64,000 nt of DNA from Acidocella sp. (GCA_027308685.1 DAIDEE010000039.1:35126-99125), one strand, 5' to 3'. Counted from the first letter of the stretch, positions 8,357-18,257 are shown. Translations and numbers: made by a program. Notes: generated by a model not told the origin, from the letters alone.

Positions 8357-8668
8357 ATGGAAACATTAGTGCAGCCAACTATACCGCTTTGGGAAGCTGC
8401 AGAAGCAACCAGTATAAAATTACGGGCTTATGCGCAGCGGCAGCGTTTGATGATCTTAATCAACTTATTACATGGTGAAATGAGTGTTCATCAGCTTGAT
8501 GATGCCACCCATATCGGCCAGCCGGCGTTGAGCCAGCAACTAGCCATGTTGCGTACCGCACAATTGGTGGATTCAAGGCGCGAAGCCAAGCGCGTAATAT
8601 ATTCCCTCGCCAATGAAGAGGTGAAGAATTGCGTGAAGCAAATTGAGACGATGTTTTTTGCGGCCTGA
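8357..8668 (+). CDS. ArsR/SmtB-family regulator, YgaV/SqrR-like but lacking the redox cysteines
   Basis: The 103-residue winged-helix protein reads METLVQPTIPLWEAAEATS, then RQRLMILINLL, the recognition region GQPALSQQLAMLRTAQLVD, and the beta-hairpin SRREAKRVIYSLANEEV. This is closest to YgaV/BigR/SqrR sulfide-responsive repressors. Those carry two conserved Cys, one in the RLxILCxL helix and one near the C-terminus. Here the first position is Ile and the C-terminus ends MFFAA; the only Cys is in VKNC. I chose the ATG at 8357 with GGAG 12 bases upstream; a TTG at 8297 is possible. SqrR controls photosynthesis genes in Rhodobacter, so the position beside this cluster is suggestive only. Confidence 0.8.
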   Translation: METLVQPTIPLWEAAEATSIKLRAYAQRQRLMILINLLHGEMSVHQLDDATHIGQPALSQQLAMLRTAQLVDSRREAKRVIYSLANEEVKNCVKQIETMFFAA

Positions 8669-8992
8669 GTTGCGCGGGTGCCTACTGATCCAGGCTTGCT
8701 ATTTTTAGTCGTTGACAGGCCAGAATTGAAAACCACTAGGGGCGGTTTGTGTGATCGCGGCATTGTTTATGAATCAAAACCGGTAATGGTGCGACAGGTA
8801 AAGTAAAAAACTTATAAAGCACGAGACCGCCAAAAAATTACAAGCGGTGGCTGGCATCCTATAGCAAATTTTGCATATCAATCACAGCCAAGCCCTCTGA
8901 TAACCTAACGATATCGTGGGGCCATATTGATGGCCATGGCAATAACTGGCGTAACCTGATATCTGAAATCTTGACATTGGAGGGTTGGCCGA
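8669..8992. other. Intergenic stretch, no gene seen
   Basis: These 324 bases between the ArsR gene and the SDR gene contain no supported frame or RNA gene. The last part is the leader of the SDR gene and ends in a GGAGGG ribosome-binding site. Confidence 0.5.
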
Positions 8993-9832
8993 ATGAATTT
9001 CGACCTGCGAAATGCTGTGGTGGCTCTGACCGGTGCTGCCAGTGGTATTGGTGCCGAACTGGCCGTGCAACTTGGCCATGCCGGAGCGCATCTGGCATTG
9101 ATCGACCGGGACGCCGAGGGACTTGCGGCGACGCGTATGCGCATTAACGCAGATGTTCGCGTTTCATGTCACCTCACTGACCTGAGCGATAAGCAGGCGA
9201 TTGCCGCTTTACCCGAAGCTGTGGCGGCCGTGCATGGAGGTGTAAACATGCTCATCAGCAACGCCGGCGTGGCGCTGGTGGGGTCGTTTTATGATTATGG
9301 TGAGACCGATTTTGAATGGCTGATGAACATCAATTTCTGGGCTGGTGTTCACCTCAGCCGTGCCTTTTTGCCGAGGCTTTCGCAAGCGCCGACCGCGCAG
9401 ATTGTTTATGTATCCTCGGTCTATGGGATCATTGGGGTGCCGGGCAACGTGGCTTATTGCGCCTCGAAATTTGCCATCCGGGGGTTTGCCGAGGCGCTGC
9501 GTCAGGAGATTAAACATACCGGCATCGGTGTAACCATCGTGCATCCTGGTGGCGTGAATACGAACATCGCCCGTACGGCGAGAATTGCCGCTGAGACCGA
9601 CCCGGCTATCGCCCGTGAGGGAATTGCGCAGTTTCAAAAATTATTGCGTACCACCCCCACATCTGCAGCCGCAACGATTATTAAAGGCATCCAACGGCGG
9701 CACCAGCGCGTTCTGATTGGCGCGGATGCCTATGTTATTGATGGTTTTAAACGCCTGATGCCTTTGCAGTCAGAGAATTTGATGGCAAAATTGGCCGGCG
9801 GGATAACGCGCTCACTTACGCAGTCCGGGTAG
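8993..9832 (+). CDS. Short-chain dehydrogenase/reductase
   Basis: The 279-residue classical SDR has the nucleotide-binding TGAASGIG motif near residue 14, the NAG motif (LISNAGVA), and the catalytic Ser-Tyr-Lys set as VSS and YCASK. An Asp at the end of beta-strand 2 (LIDRD) suggests NAD(H) preference. The substrate is unknown. GGAGGG lies 8-13 bases before the ATG. It converges on bchH, whose stop is 6 bases away, and it is not obviously part of the photosynthesis cluster. Confidence 0.88.
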   Translation: MNFDLRNAVVALTGAASGIGAELAVQLGHAGAHLALIDRDAEGLAATRMRINADVRVSCHLTDLSDKQAIAALPEAVAAVHGGVNMLISNAGVALVGSFYDYGETDFEWLMNINFWAGVHLSRAFLPRLSQAPTAQIVYVSSVYGIIGVPGNVAYCASKFAIRGFAEALRQEIKHTGIGVTIVHPGGVNTNIARTARIAAETDPAIAREGIAQFQKLLRTTPTSAAATIIKGIQRRHQRVLIGADAYVIDGFKRLMPLQSENLMAKLAGGITRSLTQSG

Positions 9833-9837
9833 TTTTA

Positions 9838-12800
9838 TCAGGCAGCGTGGTCAAGACCCTCGAGACGGTCTTCGAGCTCCTCACCGGCACCACGTAAGGC
9901 TGCCAGCGTCTCCGCATCGGGTGTCCAGTAGCTGCGCTCATGCGCTTCGATCAGCCGGTTGGTGAGGCGGGCCGAGGCGGTGGGGTTGAGTTGTGCGATG
10001 CGCTCACGCATCTCTTTGTCGAGCACAAAGGTTTCGGTAATTTTTCTATAAACCCACGGCTCAACCGACCCCGTTGTCGCCGACCAGCCGAGAGTGTTGG
10101 ACACTTGCGATTCAATTTGGCGGACCCCTTCATGGCCGTGTGCTAGCAGGTCTTCGATATATTTGGGGTTCAAGGTGCGGGTGCGGATCTCGAGCGCGAC
10201 CTGCTCGTTCAAGGTGCGCACCTTGCCTTCGCCGCGGGTTTGATCTCCGATATATAAGGCCAGTTTTTTGTCGCCGCCCTTAATGGCGCTGATGGCGCGG
10301 GTGAGGCCGCCGAGACCATCAAAATAATGGTCAACACTGGTCACGCCAAGCTCAAGTGATTCGAGATTTTGATAGGCGGCTTCCACTGTACCGAGAACCT
10401 GCGCCAATACGGCGTCGCTACGGGCTGGTCTGCCGTCAATACCATAAGCGAAGCCTTTCCGACTCATATAGGCGCGGCCAAGCTCGTCCTCATTGTCCCA
10501 AGCGCCTGATTCGATAAGGTTGTTGACGTTGGCGCCGTAACTGCCTTCCTGATTACTGAAAACGCGTAAGGCGGCGTCTTCCATGGTGCCGCCATTGGTA
10601 GCCATAAATTCCAGCACATGCTTACGGACAAAATTCTGTCCTACCGGCTCGTCGGCACGGGCGGCCAGCAGTGCGGCTTCTGCAAGCAGTTTGGTTTGAA
10701 TGGGTAGCAAATCGCGAAAGATGCCGGACAGAGTAACAATCACATCGACACGCGGACGGCCAAGTGTCTCCAGTGGCACCAGTTCAGCGCCGCACAGCCG
10801 GCCATAGCCATCGCGCCGGGGGGCGGCTCCCATTAACCACAGTGCCTGCGCCAATGGGCCACCTTCGGATTTCAAATTGTCGCTGCCCCATAGCAGTAGG
10901 GCGACTGTTTCGGGTAGGCCGTTGCCTTCGGCGGCGTGCCGTGTGAGCAGTAATTCAGCTTGCCGCGCACCGTCCTGAACGGCGAAAGCAGTGGGCATGC
11001 GAAACGGGTCGAACCCGTACAGATTACGGCCGGTTGGTAAAATGGCAGGTGTACGAAGCAAGTCTCCGCCAGGTGCGGGGCGAATGTAGCGACCGTCGAG
11101 AGCGGTGATAATGCCGGGCAGCTCGGTGTCGGCTGCCATCAGGGCGTCGATGCGGGCGCGTTCCTCAGCGTCGGTAATTCCTGCGGCATCCATCACGCGG
11201 GCCCGCGCGGCCTCGCCCGGCGGTGCTCCAACCACATGCAGCCCTTCGGGGATCAATGTGTATTCAAGCTCCAGTAATGTGTTGGCCAGCTTGTTCATGG
11301 TGGCGCTGGCATCGTTCCCCCAGGCGGGGGTGGCCGCGCATAAATCAAGCGCACTGGCTTGCGCTTGCACCAGTTCGATCAAAGCGGTGGCTTCATTGTC
11401 TGGCGTGTCCGGCCCAATGGCGCGGGCACGCTCTAAACTGGCCTTTAATTCGATCAGGCCTTTGTACAGCCCGGCAGAACCAACGGGTGGCGTTAAATGG
11501 CTGATGAGTGTGGCAAGACCACGACGCTTCGCCAGCATCCCTTCGGAGGGATTATTAGCAGCATAGAGATAGAAGTTTGGTAAATGACCGATTAAACGGT
11601 CGGGCCAGCATTTGGCCGAAAGCCCGGCTTGCTTGCCGGGCATAAATTCTAACGCGCCGTGAGTACCGAAATGCAGCACCGCATCAACATCGAAATCATC
11701 GGCGAGAAACCGATAGAAAGCGCTGAAGGCGTGGGTTGGCGCAAAGCCGCCTTCAAACAGCAGGCGCATCGGGTCGCCCTCATAGCCAAAGGCCGGTTGA
11801 ACGCCGACAAATACATTGCCCAGCTGCACCCCCATCACGAAGATCGAGGCGCCATCGGAAAGTTGTCGCCCAGGTGCTGGTCCCCAGACTTTCTCGATCT
11901 CAGCCAGGTGTGGTTCGCGGCGGATATGCAAATCGCGCGGAATTTTGACACCAACATTGGCCGGTGTTCCGTATTGTGCGCTGTTGCCGAGCAGGATCAT
12001 GGCGCGCAGTGCCTCGACATCCTCCGGTACCTCTACCGTATACCCCGCAGCCTGCATGGCTTTGAGCGTATTGTGCAATGATGCAAATACTGAGAGATAG
12101 GCGGCGGTGCCGGTGGCGCCGGCGTTGGGTGGGAAGTTAAATAGAATAATGCCGATTTTACGCTCTGCCCGCTTGCGTTTACGTAACCGGACCAGTCGCG
12201 CCACACGGGCGGCAAGCTTGGCGGCGCGTTCGGGGTGAACGCACATGCTGCGTTGTTCAAGCGGTGTGCCAACCCGGCGCCGGCCACCGAAAATCATTGG
12301 CATGGTTGCGCCATCGAGTTCAGGCAGGGCGATCATCAAGGTTGCTTCAACCGGCGTTAAACCGCGAGCGTCAGCCTCCCAATCCTCCAGTGTTTGAAAT
12401 TCCAGGGGTGCAGCGCCGATGTACGGCACATCAAGTGCTGCCAATGTCACCTCAGCGGCAGCCGAGTCGTTATAGGCGGGGCCGCCTACAAGTGAGAAGC
12501 CCGTGAGTGAAACCACTGCATCCACAATGGGTGTGCCGTTTTGGATGAAATATGTCTCAATCACGGCGCGCTGGTCGAGGCCAGTTGCAAAAATGGGAAT
12601 GGTGTTAAAACCGGCCACTTCGAGAGCGCTGATAACGCCATCATAATGAGCGCAATCCTCGGCGAGCAGGTAGGAGCGTAGCAGCAAAATACCAACCGTG
12701 CCTTTGGCATGTCTGCAGCATGGAATTTCAGAAATTTTGGTGACAATACGGCCCGTGGCGCGGGGATGGTAGAGGCCCGTGTCGGGGTATTCAACAGGCT

Positions 12801-13446
12801 CGGCTACTGGTTTAGTAATTTGAAAATTTTTACGCGGGCCGGTAGCGTATTTCCCGACCATCATGCGCACCATGCTCTCGATATTCACAGCCGAGCCGGC
12901 CAGCCAATACTGCATGCCGAGGAAATAAATTCGCAAATCCTGCGCGGCACCGGGGATGAAGCGCAATATTTTGGGTAGATTGCGCAGTAGTTTCATCTGG
13001 CTTTCACCGGCTGAAATTTTTGCTGAACCGGCTTTTTTGCCGCGCAGCTTTTTCAGCATCGCCAAGGCGCCGCCGGGTTCATTTGTCATATCAAGTTTGC
13101 CGAACCGGGTTTGGCGAACAATGTCGCCGGCTGAAAGCGCGCAGAATACAGCATCGCACTGGCCACGCCGCGCTGCCAATTGTGGCGCCACCAAGCGCAC
13201 ATGCTCATCAAGAAACAGCATGGTGCAGATGATGATATCGGCTTTGGCGATGGCCTCGTGGCATGCTGCCAGGGCAGTTTTATCGCTGCCAAACTGGTCA
13301 GCGGAATGAAGTTCAATGTGCAAGCCCGGCCATTGGGTTTTGAGTTTTGCTTCAGCTACCGCCAACGCGCCCGCCAGATGGCTATCCATGGTGATGATGG
13401 CGAGGTTAAGCCCGCTATTCCAGGCTTTGGGCGTATCAAGAGGCAT
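9838..13446 (-). CDS. bchH: Magnesium chelatase subunit H
   Basis: BchH is the large porphyrin-binding subunit that, with the BchI-BchD ATPase, inserts Mg into protoporphyrin IX, the first committed bacteriochlorophyll step. The 1202-residue length is normal for the family. Recognisable blocks include FLDEHVR near the N-terminus, VLHFGTHGALEFMPGKQ (about residue 600) and SNQEGSYGANVNNLIESG near 1000. GGAGG lies upstream of the ATG at 13446. In most purple-bacterial clusters bchH sits between bchB and bchL. Here it stands alone, divergent from bchP, behind a shared PpsR-type operator. I see no obvious loss of function, which matters given the zinc signature elsewhere. Confidence 0.97.
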   Translation of the reverse strand: MPLDTPKAWNSGLNLAIITMDSHLAGALAVAEAKLKTQWPGLHIELHSADQFGSDKTALAACHEAIAKADIIICTMLFLDEHVRLVAPQLAARRGQCDAVFCALSAGDIVRQTRFGKLDMTNEPGGALAMLKKLRGKKAGSAKISAGESQMKLLRNLPKILRFIPGAAQDLRIYFLGMQYWLAGSAVNIESMVRMMVGKYATGPRKNFQITKPVAEPVEYPDTGLYHPRATGRIVTKISEIPCCRHAKGTVGILLLRSYLLAEDCAHYDGVISALEVAGFNTIPIFATGLDQRAVIETYFIQNGTPIVDAVVSLTGFSLVGGPAYNDSAAAEVTLAALDVPYIGAAPLEFQTLEDWEADARGLTPVEATLMIALPELDGATMPMIFGGRRRVGTPLEQRSMCVHPERAAKLAARVARLVRLRKRKRAERKIGIILFNFPPNAGATGTAAYLSVFASLHNTLKAMQAAGYTVEVPEDVEALRAMILLGNSAQYGTPANVGVKIPRDLHIRREPHLAEIEKVWGPAPGRQLSDGASIFVMGVQLGNVFVGVQPAFGYEGDPMRLLFEGGFAPTHAFSAFYRFLADDFDVDAVLHFGTHGALEFMPGKQAGLSAKCWPDRLIGHLPNFYLYAANNPSEGMLAKRRGLATLISHLTPPVGSAGLYKGLIELKASLERARAIGPDTPDNEATALIELVQAQASALDLCAATPAWGNDASATMNKLANTLLELEYTLIPEGLHVVGAPPGEAARARVMDAAGITDAEERARIDALMAADTELPGIITALDGRYIRPAPGGDLLRTPAILPTGRNLYGFDPFRMPTAFAVQDGARQAELLLTRHAAEGNGLPETVALLLWGSDNLKSEGGPLAQALWLMGAAPRRDGYGRLCGAELVPLETLGRPRVDVIVTLSGIFRDLLPIQTKLLAEAALLAARADEPVGQNFVRKHVLEFMATNGGTMEDAALRVFSNQEGSYGANVNNLIESGAWDNEDELGRAYMSRKGFAYGIDGRPARSDAVLAQVLGTVEAAYQNLESLELGVTSVDHYFDGLGGLTRAISAIKGGDKKLALYIGDQTRGEGKVRTLNEQVALEIRTRTLNPKYIEDLLAHGHEGVRQIESQVSNTLGWSATTGSVEPWVYRKITETFVLDKEMRERIAQLNPTASARLTNRLIEAHERSYWTPDAETLAALRGAGEELEDRLEGLDHAA

Positions 13447-13501
13447 GGTCTGCTCCTCCGCTCATGCGGCTGAAGCGAGGCTAGCGCCGCCCCTCAACTT
13501 C

Positions 13502-13535
13502 TGTCAATAATAACTTACGTCAATTTTGATTGACA
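13502..13535. promoter_or_regulatory. Paired PpsR/CrtJ-type operators between bchH and bchP
   Basis: Two inverted 18-base sites overlap by two bases at a central ACGT. On the plus strand TGT-N12-ACG spans 13502-13519; on the minus strand TGT-N12-ACG spans 13518-13535. Both begin TGTCAA. The PpsR/CrtJ consensus is TGT-N12-ACA, so each has one mismatch. The same 34-base arrangement recurs between bchF and aerR. It lies in the 135-base gap between divergent bchH and bchP, so one repressor could control both. Confidence 0.7.
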
Positions 13536-13581
13536 CATATTGCCGGTCTGGGCGATGCTGAGATCAGGCAGGAGGAACCTG

Positions 13582-14775
13582 ATGACCGACCAGATTTTTG
13601 ATGTGGTGGTGGTTGGCGGCGGCCCGGCGGGCGCCATTGCAGCCGAGACCCTGGCCAAGGCCGGGCGGCGGGTGGTGCTGCTGGATAAAGCCGGGCGAAT
13701 TAAGCCTTGCGGTGGTGCGGTACCGCCGCGATTGATCCGGGATTTCAAAATACCTGAGCATTTGATCGTCGCCCACGCCACGGGGGCAAAAATATTCGCA
13801 CCCTCGGGGCGGGCGGAAATGATGCCGATTGATGGTGGTGGTTATGTCGGCATGGTAGACCGTGACGTATTCGATGAGTATTTGCGCAACCGGGCGGCGG
13901 TGGCGGGCGCGGTGCGCAAGACGGGATGTTTTGTGAAAATATCGCGTGAAACCCTTGGTATTGCCAGCGTGCATTATCGGCCGGGTAGGGACGATATGAG
14001 CACCGCGGTGCTGCACACGCGCTTGGTCATCGGTGCCGACGGCGCGGTTTCCGCAGTGGCGCGCCAGGAAGTAAAAGACGGCACCAAGACCAGACATGTG
14101 TTTGCGTATCACGAAATTATTCGCACGCCGGCGGCACCGGAAGGTGATTGGGATGCGAAGCGCTGTGATATTTATTATCAGGGCGCTGTCTCGCCGGATT
14201 TTTACGGATGGGTGTTTCCGCATGGTGACACCGCCAGCATCGGCACCGGCAGTGCCCGCAAGGGATTTGCGCTGCGCGAAGCGGTGGGCGCGTTACGCCT
14301 GGCGGCGGGGCTGAGTGGCGCTGAAACATTGCGCCGCGAAGGAGCACCGCTACCGATTCGTCCTCTCAGATACTGGGATAATGGCCGCGATGTGATTTTG
14401 GCCGGTGATGCCGCCGGGGTGGTTGCACCGGCCTCGGGTGAGGGGATTTATTACGCCATGCTGGGTGGCGAGATGGCCGCGCAGGCCGCCGATGAATGCC
14501 TTGCCACTGGCGATGTAAAGGTGCTGGCACAGGCACGGAAGCGATTTATGCGGGCGCATGGCCAGGTCTTCTGGGTGCTCGGCTTCATGCAGAATTTCTG
14601 GTACGCCAATGACAAACGCCGTGAGCGGTTTGTACGGATTTGTGGCGATAAGGATGTGCAGTCTCTTACGTGGCAGGCTTACATGAACAAGGCGCTGGTT
14701 TACGCCAAGCCCACTGCGCATTTGAAAATTTTCCTGAAAAACATGGCGCATCTTACCGGGCTGGCGCGCGCTTAA
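13582..14775 (+). CDS. bchP: Geranylgeranyl reductase
   Basis: BchP reduces the geranylgeranyl side chain of bacteriochlorophyll to phytyl. The 397-residue flavoprotein starts with the FAD-binding GGGPAGAIAAETLAKAG and continues LLDKAGRIKPCGGAVPPRL, typical of the geranylgeranyl reductase family, with a second FAD contact at AGDAAGVVAPASGEG. I chose the ATG at 13582 because GGAGG lies 7 bases upstream; a TTG at 13540 lies inside the operator region. bchP is normally found with bchG; here it is separated and paired with bchH. Its end overlaps the hydrolase gene on the other strand by 4 bases. Confidence 0.95.
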   Translation: MTDQIFDVVVVGGGPAGAIAAETLAKAGRRVVLLDKAGRIKPCGGAVPPRLIRDFKIPEHLIVAHATGAKIFAPSGRAEMMPIDGGGYVGMVDRDVFDEYLRNRAAVAGAVRKTGCFVKISRETLGIASVHYRPGRDDMSTAVLHTRLVIGADGAVSAVARQEVKDGTKTRHVFAYHEIIRTPAAPEGDWDAKRCDIYYQGAVSPDFYGWVFPHGDTASIGTGSARKGFALREAVGALRLAAGLSGAETLRREGAPLPIRPLRYWDNGRDVILAGDAAGVVAPASGEGIYYAMLGGEMAAQAADECLATGDVKVLAQARKRFMRAHGQVFWVLGFMQNFWYANDKRRERFVRICGDKDVQSLTWQAYMNKALVYAKPTAHLKIFLKNMAHLTGLARA

Positions 14776-15668
14776 TCGTGCAGCAGTGCCATTAGTGCGG
14801 CCACCGTGGCCTCCGGTGCCTCCTGAGGGATGTTGTGCCCGACGCCTTGCAGCAACCGTTGTTCATAGAGGCCGGAGAATTGGCCACGATCGCGGGCTGC
14901 GGGTGGGCCAGGGTGCAGCGTATCGTCGGCACCCCACAATGAGATTGTGGGGACGCTGATAACGGGTTGCGAGGTCAGGGCGTGTTCAATATCCGCAAGG
15001 TCCGCATCTCCTGGCGCATACCCGAATCGATGCTGGTAGGAATGGACAACCACGCCGACAAAATCAGGATTGTCGAAGGCTTCCGCTGTTTGTGCATAGG
15101 CCGAAGCTTCAAACGTCCAGCCTGGGGACCATTGCTGCCACAGATATTGCCCAATGGCGGCCCGGTTAGCGGTAAGCCCCGCGTGGCCACGTGGGCTGTG
15201 AAAATAATATTGATACCACAAACGCTGCTCAGCTTCGGGGCTAAGCGGTGTTACCGCTGCTGGAATATCCTGGATCGCGTATCCGAGCGCTGTAACCAGG
15301 CAACGCACGCGTTCCGGCCACAATGCCGCCACCACACAGGCCCCCCGTCCGCCCCAGTCAAAACCCATCAAAGCGGCGGACCTGATTGCTAGCGCATCCA
15401 TCAGGCCTAGGAGGTCATTGCCGATGGCGGCCTGTTGGCCTGAGCGCATGGTGGCAGATGATAAAAACCGTGTGGCGCCATAGCCGCGCAAGTAAGGTAC
15501 AATCACCCGGTACCCAGCCTGCGCCAGCGGCGGTGTTACGGCATCAAACACCCGTGGGCTGTAGGGGAACCCATGCAGCAATATGATTGCCTGGCCATGC
15601 GGGTCCCCGGACTCTTCATAGGCGATGTCCAGCACGCTGGTGCTGACGTGCCGGACGGTGGTGTTCAA
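14772..15668 (-). CDS. Alpha/beta hydrolase, epoxide hydrolase/dehalogenase-like
   Basis: This 298-residue alpha/beta-hydrolase has the oxyanion segment LLHGFPYSPRVFD and the nucleophile elbow GFDWGGR, in which the nucleophile is Asp as in epoxide hydrolases and haloalkane dehalogenases. Catalytic His is likely in GVGHNIPQE near the C-terminus. The substrate is unknown. The start is uncertain: the best full-length start is a TTG at 15668, 9 bases after the HiPIP stop, and no strong ribosome-binding site is visible. It is the last gene of the long bchF-to-HiPIP run and might be co-transcribed with it. Confidence 0.82.
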   Translation of the reverse strand: MNTTVRHVSTSVLDIAYEESGDPHGQAIILLHGFPYSPRVFDAVTPPLAQAGYRVIVPYLRGYGATRFLSSATMRSGQQAAIGNDLLGLMDALAIRSAALMGFDWGGRGACVVAALWPERVRCLVTALGYAIQDIPAAVTPLSPEAEQRLWYQYYFHSPRGHAGLTANRAAIGQYLWQQWSPGWTFEASAYAQTAEAFDNPDFVGVVVHSYQHRFGYAPGDADLADIEHALTSQPVISVPTISLWGADDTLHPGPPAARDRGQFSGLYEQRLLQGVGHNIPQEAPEATVAALMALLHD

Positions 15669-15677
15669 AGCGCGCGA

Positions 15678-15947
15678 TCAGGATTTAGGTGAATACAATT
15701 CGCACCAGCCGTCGGCGGCAATAACCCCTGAGACAATTTTACACGCATTGGGCGGCACGAACTGCACGCAGCCACTGCATTGAGCCCCGCCGTTGGGCTT
15801 GGTCTGATAGCCCACGGACGCAGGAGCGGCCTGCGCGCTTTGAGCATTGGCGCGGGGAGCAAGGGCGGCAACACTGGTACCGGCGATGACTGCAATACCG
15901 GCTTTCAAGGCGGCGCGGCGTGATGTGGATTTAGACTCTGAATTCAT
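15678..15947 (-). CDS. High-potential iron-sulfur protein (HiPIP)
   Basis: The 89-residue precursor has a Tat-type signal (SRRAALKAGIAVIAGTSVAAL) followed by a short mature domain with the four cluster-binding Cys in C-x2-C...C...C order: QCSGC, NACK and GWCELY. HiPIPs are periplasmic one-electron carriers that reduce the reaction-centre cytochrome subunit in many purple bacteria. Its place in the tetrapyrrole/reaction-centre operon, with a tetraheme PufC elsewhere in the window, supports that role here. GGAGG precedes the ATG. Confidence 0.93.
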   Translation of the reverse strand: MNSESKSTSRRAALKAGIAVIAGTSVAALAPRANAQSAQAAPASVGYQTKPNGGAQCSGCVQFVPPNACKIVSGVIAADGWCELYSPKS

Positions 15948-16021
15948 TGTTGTCCTCCAGGGTTATGGGGGCCATTGCAGCCCTGCACTACTAATGTGGT
16001 CACGTGCAGAGAATTTGCAAT

Positions 16022-17044
16022 TCATCTGAATACGGCTGGGGGCGAGTCTTTTTTCAGCTCGGTGCCCAACATTCGGCCAATAGCGGCGGCATCGGTGCGG
16101 GCACCATGCAGGCGGCGTTGCAGCAGGAATGTGCCGTCAACGCTGGCGACCAGACCGGTGAGGTGCAGGTCGCCGTCGGGCGTGGTGCGGGCGTAGGCAC
16201 CAATAGGGGTGTTGCATGAGCCATCCAGTACCGCCAGCATCGAGCGCTCGGCCGTGGCCACGGCGCGGGCATCGCGGTCCTCAATGGCGTACAGCAGTTC
16301 GCGCATTTGGACGTCGGACTCGCGGACAGTGATGCCCACGATGCCTTGCCCGGCGGCCGGCACCATGATCTCGGGGTGGATCACCAGCGACGCCTGTTCC
16401 GCAAGCCCCAGGCGGCGTAGGCCGGCGTAGGCCAGCAAGGTGGCGCTGGTGGTACCCTGTGCCACCTTATCCAGCCTGGTTTGCACATTACCGCGGATGA
16501 TCTCGCAGTTTAGGTCAGGCCGCGCATGCAGTAATTGCGCCTGGCGGCGTACCGAAGCTGTACCGACATGGGCATGTATTGGCAGGCAGTCCCAAGGATG
16601 CCAGGGGTCGGGCTTGCTGCAATCCGGGCCCAGAATCAGTACGTCGCGGGCATCCTCACGGGCCAGCACGCAGCCAATGACAATGCCGGGGCGCAGTTCT
16701 GTTTCCAAATCCTTCAAGCTGTGCACCGCCACATCGATGCGTCCGGCCAGCATCGCCTCGTCTATCTCCTTTGAGAATAATCCCTTGCCGCCAATATCCG
16801 CGAGCCGACAACCAGAAGCCTGAGTCGCATCGCCGGTGGTGCGGATGATAAGTTCTTCAGTGTTTGGGCCATTCAGCGCCGGACATATTTTTTGCAGCTT
16901 GGCGATGAAGTTGCGAGTCTGGGTAATTGCCAGCGGCGAGCCGCGGGTGCCGACTTTAAGCGGCAGCGGGCGCTCGTGGGAGGGCACTTGCACGAGTGGT
17001 GAATAGCCGGTGCGGAACGCAACCGGAAAACGTGAGAGATCCAT
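16022..17044 (-). CDS. hemC: Porphobilinogen deaminase (hydroxymethylbilane synthase)
   Basis: HemC condenses four porphobilinogen units into hydroxymethylbilane. The 340-residue protein shows LKVGTRGSPLAITQT near residue 30, the KGLFSKEID segment, DVAVHSLKDLE, the Arg-rich GTASVRRQAQL, and the dipyrromethane cofactor Cys in LDGSCNTPIGAYA. The N-terminus is about 25 residues longer than usual. Its ATG lies one base after the hemA stop, so hemA and hemC are coupled. Presence of hemC within the photosynthesis operon is uncommon and would link early tetrapyrrole supply to pigment demand. Confidence 0.95.
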   Translation of the reverse strand: MDLSRFPVAFRTGYSPLVQVPSHERPLPLKVGTRGSPLAITQTRNFIAKLQKICPALNGPNTEELIIRTTGDATQASGCRLADIGGKGLFSKEIDEAMLAGRIDVAVHSLKDLETELRPGIVIGCVLAREDARDVLILGPDCSKPDPWHPWDCLPIHAHVGTASVRRQAQLLHARPDLNCEIIRGNVQTRLDKVAQGTTSATLLAYAGLRRLGLAEQASLVIHPEIMVPAAGQGIVGITVRESDVQMRELLYAIEDRDARAVATAERSMLAVLDGSCNTPIGAYARTTPDGDLHLTGLVASVDGTFLLQRRLHGARTDAAAIGRMLGTELKKDSPPAVFR

Positions 17045-17045
17045 G

Positions 17046-18257
17046 TTATGCGGCCCTGCGGATGCTTAACTCGTTCCAAATGGTTGCAAGGGCTGCTACC
17101 AGATGCGCGATATCGGCATCGGTATGCAGCGGCGAAGGCGTGATGCGCAGCCGTTCGGTACCGCGTGGCACGGTGGGATAATTGATCGGCTGGACATAAA
17201 TACCAAACCTGTCGAGCAACTGATCCGAGATGCTCTTGCACTGCACCGGGTCGCCCACGATGACGGGCACGATATGGCTGGGGTTGGGCAGATGCGGCAC
17301 GCCCACGTCGTCAAGCGCGGCGCGCAGCACCGCCACCCGGTTGTGCATTCGGTCACGCTCGGCGCTGCTGGCTTTCAGATGCCGGATTGAAGCCAGTGCC
17401 CCTGCGGCCACCATCGGCGGCAGGGCGGTGGTGAAGATGAACCCTGATGCGTAGCTGCGGATAAAATCGCACAACCCATGGGAGCCGGTAATGTACCCTC
17501 CGATGACACCAAAGCCTTTCGCCAAGGTGCCTTCAATGACGGTTATCCGGTGGCTGAGGTGATCACGGTCTGATAATCCGCCCCCGCGCGGACCATACAG
17601 CCCTACGGCATGCACTTCATCCAAATAAGTCATGGCACCAAATTCATCGGCCAGGTCACATATGCCTTCAATGGGTGCGACATCGCCATCCATTGAATAG
17701 ACTGATTCGAAGGCGATCAGCTTTGGCCGACCAGGCTCAATGGCGGCAAGCTTGGCGCGCAGGTCATCAAGATTGTTATGCTCCCAAACCTGGCACTCGG
17801 CGCGGCTATGACGGATGCCCTCGATCATTGAGGCGTGGTTGCCGGAATCCGAGAGTACCACACAGCCTTTCATGCGCGCCGCGAGCGTGCAGAGGGTCGC
17901 CCAGTTCGACATATAGCCGGAGTTAAACAGCAGTGCGGAGTCCTTATGGTGTAAATCGGCCAGTTCGCGCTCCAGCAACAAATGAAAATGATTAGTGCCG
18001 GCAATATTGCGGGTGCCACCAGCTCCAGCGCCGCATTTATCGAGCGCCTCATGCATGGCTTTCAGGACCGCCGGATGCTGGCCCATGCCGAGATAATCGT
18101 TCGAGCACCACACGGTGACATCACGCTTACCGCGGGCGGCGTGTTGGGTGGCAACGGGGAATGACCCCGCCACCCGTTCGAGGTCGGCGAACACGCGGTA
18201 ATTGCCTTCGCGGTGCAATGTATCCAGTTGGCTACGAAAAAATTCTTCGTAATGCAT
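17046..18257 (-). CDS. hemA: 5-aminolevulinate synthase
   Basis: This PLP enzyme makes 5-aminolevulinate from glycine and succinyl-CoA. The 403 residues are full length and begin [20 protein letters not shown]. Conserved blocks include [13 protein letters not shown], the glycine-rich [23 protein letters not shown], and the PLP-lysine region [16 protein letters not shown]. It follows puhE in the operon, as in Rhodobacter (acsF-puhE-hemA order), and precedes hemC. Confidence 0.97.
   Translation of the reverse strand: MHYEEFFRSQLDTLHREGNYRVFADLERVAGSFPVATQHAARGKRDVTVWCSNDYLGMGQHPAVLKAMHEALDKCGAGAGGTRNIAGTNHFHLLLERELADLHHKDSALLFNSGYMSNWATLCTLAARMKGCVVLSDSGNHASMIEGIRHSRAECQVWEHNNLDDLRAKLAAIEPGRPKLIAFESVYSMDGDVAPIEGICDLADEFGAMTYLDEVHAVGLYGPRGGGLSDRDHLSHRITVIEGTLAKGFGVIGGYITGSHGLCDFIRSYASGFIFTTALPPMVAAGALASIRHLKASSAERDRMHNRVAVLRAALDDVGVPHLPNPSHIVPVIVGDPVQCKSISDQLLDRFGIYVQPINYPTVPRGTERLRITPSPLHTDADIAHLVAALATIWNELSIRRAA

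Noticed and set aside
9838..13446. Many plus-strand open frames inside bchH, some longer than 140 codons
   Set aside because: They lie antisense to a full-length, highly conserved gene, lack ribosome-binding sites and resemble no family; they are codon-bias shadows.
16022..18257. hemA and hemC as an insertion from elsewhere
   Set aside because: hemA after puhE is the normal order in related clusters, and base composition does not visibly change across hemC.
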